Part shown: piece by piece, positions 17,932 to 26,621 of the stretch | Numbering within the stretch: the first letter of the stretch is position 1 | Layout: every line of letters begins with the position of its first letter | DNA from: Anaerolinea sp. | Lineage (GTDB): Bacteria; Chloroflexota; Anaerolineae; Anaerolineales; Anaerolineaceae | Assembly: GCA_020725865.1 (NCBI GenBank) | Contig: DYEC01000010.1 | Coordinates: 124,001 to 188,000 of the forward strand | Direction: 5' to 3' | Length of the DNA stretch: 64,000 nt | Position numbers and translations under genes: made by a program | Notes under the pieces: generated by a model | What the model was told of the DNA's origin: nothing | What the model saw: the letters and a program-made list of their open reading frames with translations, nothing else | The model's database searches: none

Positions 17932-19044
17932 ATGAAGCGCGTTTCGTTCTTTTCTCTTGTCTTGATCTGGATCATCATTTTCTTGAGCGGCTGTGTGCAC
18001 CCTGCCCGCTCGCCCCTGCCCGCGCTTACGCCTATCCTCCCCCCTGAAGCCGGTCCGCAGGATGAACCTGCCTTAGAGCCAGACACAGGCGGCGGTTTGC
18101 CGCTCGAAGCGTTGTCTTCCACACCCTTGCCTGCCGCCGCGACCCCTGCAATCCCGGATGATTCACTGCGGATATCGTTCCCCACACCTGCCCAGGCGCC
18201 CGTCTCGCATTGGCGGCCGGCCTTGTATCCGGTGCCGTGGGCGCTGGGACCATTTGACCATTTCTACTTCAGCCGCCCCATTTATGCCGATAAGCCCAAC
18301 TGGCCTGTGCCGGATTACCGCTACGGCGGGGTGTTTTTCCGTAGCGACATCATCCACACCGGCGTTGACATTCCCTCGCCCAAAGGCACCCCGGTTCATG
18401 CCGCCGGACCGGGCAAGGTCATGTGGGCAAATTTCGGTTTATTCCGAGGCAAGGTAGACGAGCGTGATCCTTACGGGCTGGCGGTGCTGATCAAACACGA
18501 TTTTGGCTATCAGGGGCATGACCTGTACACCGTGTACGCCCATCTGGACACTGTCAGCGTCATTCCCGGTCAGCGCGTGGAAACCGGCGACCTCATCGGT
18601 ACAGTCGGCAAAACAGGTCTGACCACCGGGCCGCACCTGCATTTTGAAGTGCGCATCAATTACAGCAGTTTCTATGCTACCCGCAACCCGGAGTTGTGGC
18701 TGGTGCCGCCGGAGGGCTGGGGCATTCTGGTGGGAAGATTGATGAACACCAACGGCTCTTTGCTTACCGGACAGGCGCTGAATGTGCGCTCGCTGGATAC
18801 CAACCAGCGCTGGACGGTCTTTGCCTATGGCGGGCAAACCATTCACCCCGATGATTACTATCAAGAAAACGTCGTACTTTCGGATTTGCCGGCAGGAACA
18901 TACGAACTTACGGTGGATTATCAGGAAAAGCCGATGGTCGCCGAGGTTACAATTTCACCCGGCGCAGTTACTTACTTCACCTTCCGCGGCAAATACGGGT
19001 TCAAAGTGGAAATGCCCCCGGTGAAACCGCCTGCGGTTCAATGA
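17932..19044 (+). CDS. M23 family metallopeptidase lipoprotein with C-terminal beta domain
   Basis: A 370-residue lipoprotein; the lipobox is LSGC with C21. After a Pro-rich linker the M23 domain (about 120-265) shows HTGVDIPSPKGTPVHAAGPGKV with the first His and Asp, YTVYAHL, and HLHFEVR with the last two histidines, so all zinc ligands are present. The C-terminal 100 residues, with LTGQALNVRSLDTN and LPAGTYELTVDY, look like a carboxypeptidase-regulatory or Ig-like fold. The gene starts 16 bases after the beta-propeller gene, so they are probably co-transcribed. Predicted to act on peptidoglycan outside the membrane. Confidence 0.87.
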   Translation: MKRVSFFSLVLIWIIIFLSGCVHPARSPLPALTPILPPEAGPQDEPALEPDTGGGLPLEALSSTPLPAAATPAIPDDSLRISFPTPAQAPVSHWRPALYPVPWALGPFDHFYFSRPIYADKPNWPVPDYRYGGVFFRSDIIHTGVDIPSPKGTPVHAAGPGKVMWANFGLFRGKVDERDPYGLAVLIKHDFGYQGHDLYTVYAHLDTVSVIPGQRVETGDLIGTVGKTGLTTGPHLHFEVRINYSSFYATRNPELWLVPPEGWGILVGRLMNTNGSLLTGQALNVRSLDTNQRWTVFAYGGQTIHPDDYYQENVVLSDLPAGTYELTVDYQEKPMVAEVTISPGAVTYFTFRGKYGFKVEMPPVKPPAVQ

Positions 19045-19175
19045 TTCCTTTAGCCTGTTCCATTTTTGACAAAGATGGCATACCGATCCTAAAAACAGTG
19101 TTTCGTAAATTCTGGTACAATAGCCACAATCTCTCAAGAGTGGTACAAAACTTTTTTGCTTTGGAGGTTAACAAC

Positions 19176-20048
19176 ATGTACTCGAAAAAAACTGCAGCGT
19201 GGTTTGCCGCGTTGCTCATTCTCACTTTTCTGGCAGGGTGTACAGGCGGAGAAGCGCAGCCCACGCCGGATGTCAATCTCATCTTCACGCAGGCGGCTCA
19301 AACCGTGGCGGCTCAGCTCTCACAGACCGCCGCCGCACAGCCGACCAACACACCGCCGCCGACTTCAACGAACACACCTGAGCCATCCCCGACCCAGCCC
19401 ATTCTGACCGGTCTGCCCCTGCCGGGTGCAGCGGGTACAGGGACGGCAGTCATCCCTACCCTCAGTCTGCCCACACTAGCCCTCGCTACCGCCACCAGAG
19501 CAGTGGTCTCAACAGGCGATAAGTGCGTCTGGCAGCGCAACGACCCTGCAGACGGTTCAGTCATTGACCCTAAAAAACAATTTGACATTGTCTGGTACCT
19601 GCAGAATTCCGGCACTACCACATGGACGAAGAATTACAAAGTGCGCTACTATGTCGGCGACCTGTTTGTGGACCGCCGGGAGGTCAACCTGCCTGAAGCG
19701 GTACAGCCCAATCAAGTCGGACGCGCCATCATGGATGCCACCGCTCCTTCGACCGCCGGCACCTACAAAGCGACTTTTGTTCTGACTAACGAGCAGGGGG
19801 TCAATTTCTGCGTGATTGACTTTACTTTCGTTGTCGGCAGTTCTGCACTGGCGACCAACCCGCCTACCTCGACCCCCATTACACTGGACTACATCTGCAA
19901 CAACAAGGACTTGAGCAAGCAGTACTCCGGCGAGTGCGCCAACTACTGTCCGCAGGTCTGTGCAAACTGGTATTCGCTGGTTCCGCCAAAAGCCTGTTAT
20001 GTAAACGGTAATCTTTATGAAGACATCCCAACCTGCGATTACCCATAA
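19176..20048 (+). CDS. lipoprotein with NBR1-type Ig-like domain
   Basis: A 290-residue lipoprotein. ATG 19176 is chosen because GGAGG at 19163-19167 precedes it and a signal peptide with lipobox LAGC (C22) follows directly. Then come a helical segment LIFTQAAQTVAAQL and a Thr/Pro-rich linker. An NBR1-type Ig domain (about 125-225) follows, with the typical FDIVWYLQNSGTTTWTKNYKVRYY, V.P.QVG, and APSTAGTYKATFVLTNEQGVNFC pattern. A Cys-rich C-terminus (about 245-290, eight Cys) is likely disulphide-bonded outside the cell. In eukaryotes this domain is in the autophagy receptor NBR1; the bacterial role is unknown. The next gene is a shorter paralogue. Confidence 0.8.
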   Translation: MYSKKTAAWFAALLILTFLAGCTGGEAQPTPDVNLIFTQAAQTVAAQLSQTAAAQPTNTPPPTSTNTPEPSPTQPILTGLPLPGAAGTGTAVIPTLSLPTLALATATRAVVSTGDKCVWQRNDPADGSVIDPKKQFDIVWYLQNSGTTTWTKNYKVRYYVGDLFVDRREVNLPEAVQPNQVGRAIMDATAPSTAGTYKATFVLTNEQGVNFCVIDFTFVVGSSALATNPPTSTPITLDYICNNKDLSKQYSGECANYCPQVCANWYSLVPPKACYVNGNLYEDIPTCDYP

Positions 20049-20073
20049 AAAATATAAACAGGGAGAAACGATC

Positions 20074-20763
20074 ATGGTCAAGCTACTCAAAGGCTTTAAA
20101 CCAATCGGCACGGTGCTGATAATGCTGACGCTTACCGCATGCACAGCGCTATCCCCGGCAACCCCGCAGCCCACCGCACAGCCGACGACAGATATCAACC
20201 AGATGAGCACACAGATTGCCGCTACCGTCATCGCCCAGCTCACCGCCGAAGCGGCGTTGAATCCTTCGCCTGTGCCGCCGACAGCAACACCGTTCATCCC
20301 GACGGAGACGCCGCTACAGCCTTCGCCGACCAATACCGAGATGCCCCTGCCCACGCTGACGCTACCGCCCCTGCCGACCGCCACGCGGGTTCCCAGCAGC
20401 GGCGGTACGGTGATCAAACCTACCCGCACCCCCTACACCGACGCCGCCGAGCTGGTCAGCCAGACCCCAAAAGACGGGTTCTACGTCCCCAAAGGGCAGG
20501 ACTTTGACATCAACTGGACGGTTAAAAACGTCGGTCGGCGCGCCTGGAACACCCAGTTCTACTTGCGCTACCTGAGCGGCGTGGAGGGCAGTGATGCCAG
20601 CAAAATCATGGTCGCCAATACCGTTCCGGTCAATGAAACCTATACTTTCCGCGTGGATATGGTTGCACCGGTGATCCCGGGGCGCTATGTCACCACATGG
20701 CAGCTCATCAACGATGACGGCACTGCTATCCTGACGCTCAATCTGGTCTTTAACTCGCAATGA
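20074..20763 (+). CDS. lipoprotein with NBR1-type Ig-like domain, second copy
   Basis: A 229-residue paralogue of the preceding protein. The start at 20074 has GGGAG nine bases upstream. The signal peptide ends in LTAC (C23), followed by the shared helical segment (ISTQ-like STQIAATVIAQL), a Thr/Pro-rich linker and the NBR1-Ig domain (about 125-229): FDINWTVKNVGRRAWNTQFY, NTVPVNETYTF and APVIPGRYVTTWQLINDDG. It lacks the C-terminal Cys-rich extension of the first copy. The stop overlaps the queG start (ATGA), which suggests transcriptional read-through into an unrelated tRNA-modification gene. Confidence 0.8.
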   Translation: MVKLLKGFKPIGTVLIMLTLTACTALSPATPQPTAQPTTDINQMSTQIAATVIAQLTAEAALNPSPVPPTATPFIPTETPLQPSPTNTEMPLPTLTLPPLPTATRVPSSGGTVIKPTRTPYTDAAELVSQTPKDGFYVPKGQDFDINWTVKNVGRRAWNTQFYLRYLSGVEGSDASKIMVANTVPVNETYTFRVDMVAPVIPGRYVTTWQLINDDGTAILTLNLVFNSQ

Positions 20764-21905
20764 GTTTCCCCGCTTCTTTCGCAGGAGACTTGCAAGCCGA
20801 GGCAGAACGCCTCGGCTTCGTCTTATGCGGCATCGCCCCCGCCCAGCCGGCGCCGCACCATGCCGCCTTCACCCGCTGGCTGGCGCAGGGACTGCACGGC
20901 GGCATGGCGTATCTCGCCAGAGAACGCGACATCAGCGCCCGCGCCGACCCGCGCCGGCTGATGGAGAACTGCCGCTCGGTCATCTCGCTGGCGGTACGCT
21001 ACCCTGCACCGGCGCAGTTGGAAATCCAGAGCGGCTACCCCTTTGGCAGGATCGCCGCCTACGCCTGCAGTACCGATTATCATCTCACCCTGCCGCGGCG
21101 GATGGGGACATTCGGGGACGTCCTGCGGCGTATGACGGGAATCGGCGAACTGGCTATACGCAGTTATACCGATTCTGCCCCCATCCTTGAACGAAACTTC
21201 GCCCAGCTCGCCGGCATGGGCTGGATCGGCAAAAACACCTGTCTGATCTCCCCCCGCTTCGGCTCGTACCTCCTCCTGGCGGAACTGCTGGTCACCATCG
21301 AACTGCCCCCTGCCGAGCCTTTCCCCTTCGACCGCTGCGGCACCTGCCGCCGCTGTATCGAAGCCTGCCCGACCGCCTGTATCCGCCCCGACCGCACGCT
21401 GGACGCCGGGCGCTGTATCTCTTACCTGACGATTGAGCACAAGGGCATCATCCCCCGCGAACTGCGCCCGAAGCTGGACAGCTGGATTTTCGGCTGCGAC
21501 GTTTGCCAGCAGGTCTGTCCGTGGAACCGCCTCAGCGCACAGCAGTCCTTCGACCCGGCGTTTGCGCCGCGCTTTCCGCCCTCGCCCGACCTGCACGGCG
21601 AACTGCGGCTTTCGGTGCAGGAATTCCGCCGCCGTTACGCCGATACGCCGCTCAGCCGCCCAAAGCGGCGCGGCTACCTGCGTAACGCCGCCGTTGCACT
21701 GGGCAACGTCCGCAATCCGCAGGACGTCCCCCTGCTGGCAGAGGTGTTACAGAGCGAGCCTGAGCCGCTGGTGCGCGCCCACGCGGCGTGGGCGCTGGGG
21801 CAGGTCGGCACATCCGCCGCCCGAACTGCGCTCTCCGCCGCCCGCCGGCATGAACCCGCCCCGCAGGTGCGGGAAGAAATTGCGCTGGCACTGCAGGCAG
21901 GCTGA
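20760..21905 (+). CDS. queG: epoxyqueuosine reductase QueG
   Basis: A 381-residue cobalamin-dependent iron-sulfur enzyme that reduces epoxyqueuosine to queuosine in tRNA. GWIGKNTCLISPRFGSYLLLAELL is the conserved core. CGTCRRCIEACPTACI and the later CDVCQQVCPWN supply the two 4Fe-4S clusters. The C-terminal region (about 310-381) has HEAT-like repeats, as in other QueG proteins. The ATG overlaps the upstream lipoprotein stop. The gene is very GC-rich, which produces long antisense frames that I do not accept as genes. It is convergent with the KAP NTPase gene. Confidence 0.95.
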   Translation: MSFPASFAGDLQAEAERLGFVLCGIAPAQPAPHHAAFTRWLAQGLHGGMAYLARERDISARADPRRLMENCRSVISLAVRYPAPAQLEIQSGYPFGRIAAYACSTDYHLTLPRRMGTFGDVLRRMTGIGELAIRSYTDSAPILERNFAQLAGMGWIGKNTCLISPRFGSYLLLAELLVTIELPPAEPFPFDRCGTCRRCIEACPTACIRPDRTLDAGRCISYLTIEHKGIIPRELRPKLDSWIFGCDVCQQVCPWNRLSAQQSFDPAFAPRFPPSPDLHGELRLSVQEFRRRYADTPLSRPKRRGYLRNAAVALGNVRNPQDVPLLAEVLQSEPEPLVRAHAAWALGQVGTSAARTALSAARRHEPAPQVREEIALALQAG

Positions 21906-21938
21906 TTCCCCCGCCGCGCCGGCAGAACGCAGAAAACA

Positions 21939-21969
21939 CAAGCCCCCTCCGCTGCGCTGCGGGGGCTTG
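21939..21969. terminator. convergent hairpin between queG and the KAP NTPase gene
   Basis: CAAGCCCCC and GGGGGCTTG form a nine-base-pair stem around a 13-base loop, between two convergent genes. The sequence after it on the minus strand is moderately T-rich (TGTTTTCTG), while on the plus strand it is not, so it probably serves mainly the KAP gene. Confidence 0.6.
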
Positions 21970-21985
21970 CACAGAAAACAAAAGC

Positions 21986-24532
21986 TTAAACCGGGCGGGC
22001 AACGGGGCGGAAGCCGATGAAGCTCCAGATGCTGCTCGGGCGATTGCCGTTGCGGTCCGCCACGCGCGCGTTGATCCAATTGCCGTCCCACGAACCGCCG
22101 CGCAAGCCCAACATTTCATGAGCTTTATCATAAAAGTTCGCCTGCCACTCCCACACGTTCCCGCTCAGGTCCATCACCCGGCGCGGGCTGGCACCCTGCG
22201 GGTACATCCACACCGGCGTCGTCCGCCCGATCCGGCTTTCATCGGTGTTGGCATAGCGGACGATTTCCGTCACCAGGTCTTTCAACACGCCCCAGGCAAA
22301 GCGATCATTCGCTTCACCCCCCGCCGCCTCCGCCCACTCCGCTTCGGCCGGCAGGCGGATCTCCAGACTTCCCCCGCCGCGGTTCAGCCGCCCCAGCGAG
22401 CCCCATTCGGGCAGTCCGCGCTCCTGCACCAGCCACCTGCAGTAGGCATTCGCCTCGTACCACGTGATGCCCACCACCGGCGCCGTCTTGCGGGCGATGC
22501 CGAAGCTCGGATCGTCCCAGTAGCGCGGGTACAGTACACCGTCCCGCACCGGGTTGTCTCCAACCTTGATCGCCGTCTGCAGCCACTCCCAGCCCTGACT
22601 GCCCCAGCTTTTGCCCGTCATCCGCCGGCTATTCTCATCGAACATCGGGAAATCCACCCACCACTGCCGTTCGGCGAACCGCCCGGATTTGAGGAAACGC
22701 TCGTACTGCAGGTTGGTCACCGGGTATTTGGCAATGAAGAACGCCGGCGCTGTATCACTCGGGATGGCGATGAAATCGTAGAGGTCATCGGGTACGTAAC
22801 CGAGCCGATCGAGCGCATCGGCATAAGCCGCCCGTGCCTGCGGCGGGTGGCGGTCGCTCTGCGCCTGCTCCAGCAGGATACGGCGGGCGGTGCGATGTAA
22901 CGGTCCATCCGGGTCGGCTTCACGCTCAAACAGCCCGTCCAGCGCTTCGTTGATGCGGGCGATATCCCCGCTGAGCAGTTCGCTCTGCCAGCCGGCGGGC
23001 ATGCCTTCTGCCGCCGCGCCTGCCTCGCCGGCGCTTTCCACCGAGCCGACCAGCCCAAGGTAGATTCCCATCTGTCTGCCGCTCAGCCCGCTGAAACGGG
23101 CGCGCATTTGGGTTGGTTCACCGGCAGGGGGATAACGCAGCATCGCTTCCAGCAGGGCATATCTGCGCCGCTCACGCAGGTATTCATCCAGCAGTCCGCC
23201 TTTCTTTTGATCCGCTCGTTCCTTTTCCGCTCCGCCCGCTTCCGCTTCGGCAGACCGCCCGCGCACCGCTTCCTCCTCGGACATCGGGCGCAGGCGTTCG
23301 TATTCTTCTTCCAGCGTGCGCAACAGCGTCGGGTACTGCCGCCAGAGTTTATACAGCTCGCTCCACTGGCTCTGGATCAGCACTGCCTTCGCCAGCAGCG
23401 GATCGGAGACCGCATCATCCGCCAGCAGTTTTTGCGCGACCTGCGCCCGCATCACCTGTCGCAGCAGGTTGAAGACGTTAAGCGCGCGCTTTGCCTGCCG
23501 CGGATTGGGGAACAGACCAAGCGCCAGCACCTCGCGGGTGACTTCGTCCAGACGGAACTGCTCCGGCAGTTCTTTCTCATGAGACCGAATGAATTCCCTG
23601 CGCCCGTCCAGATCGAGCGGCGGCAGGTTGAAGGGAATCTGGATGATCTTCTGCAAATAGACATCTCCGCTGACCGGCATCTCATCCCGGTCGTCGGCGG
23701 ACTGTCCGATGATCTCTTTGTAGTGAGTTTCTACGCCGCGCCGCACGATTTCGCGGTCCATCCCCAGCACGAAGACCGTCCCCGGCACGTCCAGAAACAG
23801 CTTGATCGCCTCCAGCACCTCGATTGCCTTTTCCGGCAGACAGCGGTCGAGGTCGTCCACGAAGACGATCAGCCGCCCTTCTTCGCCAAGAATCAGGCGG
23901 ATGGCGCTCTCGAAGTGTTCGGCAAACTGCTCCATAGACTGCAACTGCTGGATGTGGTGCGCCCGCACCTCGCGCTCGAGCAGTTTTGCCAGATCAGGGC
24001 TCAAGCCCAGTTCCTTCGCCGCTTCGCCCAGCCCTGCCAGATGGAACGCCAGCCAGAAAGGCAGGCGCAGTCCTTCTGTGACCAGCGCGCCGCTGTCCAG
24101 CCGCCAGCCGCCCTTTTCCTGCCATTCGACCTTCTCATACAGGGCGCGCTCCAGCCGTTCCAGATACGCCGCGCCCTTGCGCTGTTCTTCATCCGGGATT
24201 TTCTCCAGCGGAATGCGCTCGCCGTCCGCGTAGCGCGGATAGAGACCGTCCACCACGCGCAGCAGAAACGCCCGCCAGAGTGCCTCCTGCCGCTCGTACT
24301 TCCATGCAGTGAACCAAATTGTGCGCCGGTATGCCAGCTTTTCGCCATCAATCGCTTGCTTTAACATACGCAGCAGGCTGGTCTTGCCGCTGCCCCACGT
24401 TCCAAACAGTCCAAGCGTCAGCGGCGTTTCCGCATAACGCAGAATATCCAGCAGTGCCGGCTGGAACACGCTGAACTTCAGCCGGTCCTCTCTGGCGTAA
24501 AAATCGCTCATATAACCGGATTTTTGAGCCAT
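21986..24532 (-). CDS. KAP-family P-loop NTPase fused to FGE-sulfatase-like domain
   Basis: An 848-residue two-part protein. Residues about 10-400 are a KAP NTPase with Walker A GTWGSGKTS (44-52), Walker B LIVFVDDLDRC (221-231) and the downstream RQAKRALNVFN motif. A helical middle region (about 400-590) contains HRTARRILLEQ. The C-terminus (about 595-845) is a formylglycine-generating-enzyme-like C-lectin fold with FFIAKYPVTNLQYERF, GITWYEANAYCRWL, LPAEAEWAEAA, DLSGNVWEW, LRGGSW and a terminal GFRPV. Start ATG 24532 has GAGGGG upstream; an in-frame GTG at 24538 lies inside that site. KAP proteins are often membrane-associated or defence-related; this one has no obvious membrane insertion. 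Function unknown. Confidence 0.85.
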   Translation of the reverse strand: MAQKSGYMSDFYAREDRLKFSVFQPALLDILRYAETPLTLGLFGTWGSGKTSLLRMLKQAIDGEKLAYRRTIWFTAWKYERQEALWRAFLLRVVDGLYPRYADGERIPLEKIPDEEQRKGAAYLERLERALYEKVEWQEKGGWRLDSGALVTEGLRLPFWLAFHLAGLGEAAKELGLSPDLAKLLEREVRAHHIQQLQSMEQFAEHFESAIRLILGEEGRLIVFVDDLDRCLPEKAIEVLEAIKLFLDVPGTVFVLGMDREIVRRGVETHYKEIIGQSADDRDEMPVSGDVYLQKIIQIPFNLPPLDLDGRREFIRSHEKELPEQFRLDEVTREVLALGLFPNPRQAKRALNVFNLLRQVMRAQVAQKLLADDAVSDPLLAKAVLIQSQWSELYKLWRQYPTLLRTLEEEYERLRPMSEEEAVRGRSAEAEAGGAEKERADQKKGGLLDEYLRERRRYALLEAMLRYPPAGEPTQMRARFSGLSGRQMGIYLGLVGSVESAGEAGAAAEGMPAGWQSELLSGDIARINEALDGLFEREADPDGPLHRTARRILLEQAQSDRHPPQARAAYADALDRLGYVPDDLYDFIAIPSDTAPAFFIAKYPVTNLQYERFLKSGRFAERQWWVDFPMFDENSRRMTGKSWGSQGWEWLQTAIKVGDNPVRDGVLYPRYWDDPSFGIARKTAPVVGITWYEANAYCRWLVQERGLPEWGSLGRLNRGGGSLEIRLPAEAEWAEAAGGEANDRFAWGVLKDLVTEIVRYANTDESRIGRTTPVWMYPQGASPRRVMDLSGNVWEWQANFYDKAHEMLGLRGGSWDGNWINARVADRNGNRPSSIWSFIGFRPVARPV

Positions 24533-24538
24533 CCGCAC

Positions 24539-24903
24539 CCCTCGTCACCCGCAGAGAATTTCCCCGTCCCGTCCAGCCGGCTTGACCGGACAGAACGGGC
24601 ATATCTACGAATAGTTATACAACAGATTGGCTTTGAGGGGCAAGTTTTTGGCTTGGAAAAATCACAAAGTTTTATGAAAAAAGCTCCGTTTTCCCTATCA
24701 TTTGAGAATAAAGAATTGGGTTTACCCTGATAGCGTATCAACAACCCTTTTAACCAGAGTTTTCTTTATATAACCTTCGACAGAAATTTTATTGTTTCAT
24801 CTAAGATATTTATAATCTTAATTGTATATAATCAATTTAACCCAATCCCGCCTGCATTGCTGAAAACAGACAGGAAAACTTTTGACCCGTTTTGAGAAAA
24901 AAC
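24539..24903. other. AT-rich intergenic region between divergent KAP and msrP genes
   Basis: About 360 bases without a convincing gene. The right half (about 24650-24840) is much more AT-rich than the GC-rich genes on both sides. Two TATAAT hexamers occur near 24810-24830, so a promoter for msrPQ is plausible, but neither has a good -35 partner at 17 bases. No RNA gene or repeat was recognised. Confidence 0.5.
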
Positions 24904-25887
24904 ATGAAACCCGACCCGATTCCATCCTCTGAAATCACCCCCAAAGACCTCTATCTTTCACGGCGCGAATTCCTCAAAACCCTCGGCCTGCTGGCCGGCG
25001 GTGCTGTGCTGGCAGCTTGCGCCCCGAAGCTCGCCGAAACCCAATCCGCCGCTACCGCCGCGCCGCGCCCGGCGACAGCCTCCCCGCGCCCTGCCGTAAC
25101 TCCCTTCAGCCGGGCAACCGCCGATGAACTCGGCGATCCGTTGAACTCTTACAAGGACATCACCAATTACAATAACTACTACGAATTCACCACCGACAAA
25201 CAGGGGGTGGCGGTACTGGCAAGGGATTTTCCCACTTCGCCATGGGATGTGCAGGTGCACGGGCTGGTGCACAGGCCGCGCACCTTCAGCGTGGATGAGC
25301 TGATCCGCAAATTCCAACCCGAAGAGCGCGTCTACCGCTTGCGCTGTGTAGAAGCCTGGAGTATGGTCATCCCGTGGCTTGGTTTCCCGCTCCGGAAACT
25401 GCTCAAGGAAGTTGAGCCCGCCGGCAGTGCCCGCTATGTACGCTTTGAAGCCGTTTATCAGCCCGAAAAAATGCCCGGGCAGAAAGTCCCTTTTTATCCC
25501 TGGCCCTATCAGGAAGGCTTGCGGCTGGACGAAGCCATGCACGACCTGACCATCCTCGCCACCGGTTTGTACGGCGGTGAACTGCCCCCGCAAAACGGCG
25601 GCGGCATCCGGCTGGTTGTTCCGTGGAAATACGGTTTCAAGTCCATCAAAGCCATCATCAAAATTGAACTGACCGCCGAACAGCCGGCAACGCTTTGGAG
25701 CACTGTTGCACCGGATGAATATGGATTCTACGCCAACGTCAACCCGCGCGTTGACCACCCGCGCTGGAGCCAGCGCACCGAACGGCGCATCGGTGAATTC
25801 GGACGCCGCGATACCTTGATGTTTAACGGCTACGCCGAACAGGTAGCGCAACTGTACAACGGCATGGACTTGAGATTGTACTACTGA
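24904..25887 (+). CDS. msrP: protein-methionine-sulfoxide reductase catalytic subunit MsrP
   Basis: A 327-residue molybdopterin oxidoreductase that repairs oxidised methionine in envelope proteins. A twin-arginine signal ([23 protein letters not shown] at 20-21) ends in a lipobox, so the mature protein is probably a Tat-exported lipoprotein anchored at C39, unlike soluble E. coli MsrP. The molybdenum-ligating cysteine is in YRLRCVEAW (C148). Further motifs are [17 protein letters not shown] and [11 protein letters not shown]. An upstream in-frame TTG at 24892 is possible but less likely. msrQ starts one base after the stop, forming the usual two-gene unit. Confidence 0.93.
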   Translation: MKPDPIPSSEITPKDLYLSRREFLKTLGLLAGGAVLAACAPKLAETQSAATAAPRPATASPRPAVTPFSRATADELGDPLNSYKDITNYNNYYEFTTDKQGVAVLARDFPTSPWDVQVHGLVHRPRTFSVDELIRKFQPEERVYRLRCVEAWSMVIPWLGFPLRKLLKEVEPAGSARYVRFEAVYQPEKMPGQKVPFYPWPYQEGLRLDEAMHDLTILATGLYGGELPPQNGGGIRLVVPWKYGFKSIKAIIKIELTAEQPATLWSTVAPDEYGFYANVNPRVDHPRWSQRTERRIGEFGRRDTLMFNGYAEQVAQLYNGMDLRLYY

Positions 25888-25888
25888 C

Positions 25889-26569
25889 ATGAACCTGCCC
25901 TCCCGCGCTGACAACTCGATCATCCAGCCGCGGCGCCTAACAAACCGGAGGAAATTACTGAGCATTGGTATTCACGCCATCGGTCTTCTGCCGTTGCTGC
26001 AATTGACGGTTCTGTGGGTGCGGGACAGCCTGACCGCCAACCCAATTCAGTTCATCGAGCAATTTTTCGGGCGCGCCGCGCTCAACCTGTTGATGGCGGT
26101 GCTGGCGGTGTCCCCGCTGGTGACATTGAGCGGGTGGAATGCGCTGATACCCCACCGCCGCACGCTGGGGCTGTACAGCTTCTTTTATTTCGTCCTGCAC
26201 TTTCTCACCTTTGCCGTGCTGGATTATGGGCTGAATTGGGGTGAAATCCTGCGTCTGAGTGCCGAAAAACCGTTCATTATTTTCGGCTCGCTGGCGGGGT
26301 TAATCCTGCTGGTACTGGCGCTGACCTCTTTTGAATACTGGATGAAGCGCTTAAAACAGAACTGGCGGCGGTTGCACAAAGCTGTGTATCTGGCAGGTGC
26401 GCTGGCGGTCCTGCACTATGCGCTGGCGTTGAAAGGCTCGCTGGCAACCCTAAGCGGCGATATTTCGCGCCCGCTTGCCATGGGTGCATTGCTGACGCTT
26501 TTGCTGATTCTGCGGCTTCCAGCAGTGCGCCGCCGCATCATTTTTCTGCGGCACCAGATTAAAAAATAA
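25889..26569 (+). CDS. msrQ: heme-binding membrane subunit MsrQ
   Basis: A 226-residue protein with about six membrane segments that passes electrons from the quinone pool or a flavin to MsrP. Heme-ligand histidines are visible in YFVLHFLTFAVLD, RRLHKAVYLAG and ALAVLHYALAL. It follows msrP after one base. An N-terminal stretch of 25 basic and polar residues precedes the first membrane segment. Family length is typical (200-230). Confidence 0.93.
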   Translation: MNLPSRADNSIIQPRRLTNRRKLLSIGIHAIGLLPLLQLTVLWVRDSLTANPIQFIEQFFGRAALNLLMAVLAVSPLVTLSGWNALIPHRRTLGLYSFFYFVLHFLTFAVLDYGLNWGEILRLSAEKPFIIFGSLAGLILLVLALTSFEYWMKRLKQNWRRLHKAVYLAGALAVLHYALALKGSLATLSGDISRPLAMGALLTLLLILRLPAVRRRIIFLRHQIKK

Positions 26570-26570
26570 T

Positions 26571-26600
26571 GGGCTTGCTCCTGAAAGCAAGCCCATTGCT
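26571..26600. terminator. bidirectional terminator between msrQ and LysM gene
   Basis: GGGCTTGCT and AGCAAGCCC make a perfect nine-base-pair stem with a six-base loop (26571-26594). On the minus strand it is followed by ATTATTTTTTA, a good intrinsic terminator for the msrQ-proximal side of transcription coming from the LysM gene. On the plus strand ATTGCTTTTA follows, also acceptable for msrPQ. Confidence 0.8.
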
Positions 26601-26621
26601 TTTAGGACAATCCTCTGAAGG

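Noticed and set aside
19557-20429. Minus-strand reading frame of about 290 codons across the two NBR1-Ig genes
   Set aside because: It is composed largely of Val/Gly-rich low complexity complementary to the PT-rich linkers and has no ribosome binding site or motifs.
20823-21596. Minus-strand reading frame of about 257 codons
   Set aside because: It is antisense to queG with its iron-sulfur motifs, and its composition (Gly/Ala/Arg-rich) is not protein-like.
23108-24364. Long plus-strand reading frame of about 418 codons
   Set aside because: It is antisense to the KAP NTPase gene, which has clear motifs, is Gln/Phe-rich and has no domain pattern. It is a by-product of high GC.
24539-24903. 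AT-rich gap considered as an insertion-sequence scar or genomic-island border
   Set aside because: No inverted repeats, target duplications or transposase remnants are seen. A promoter region explains the AT content.
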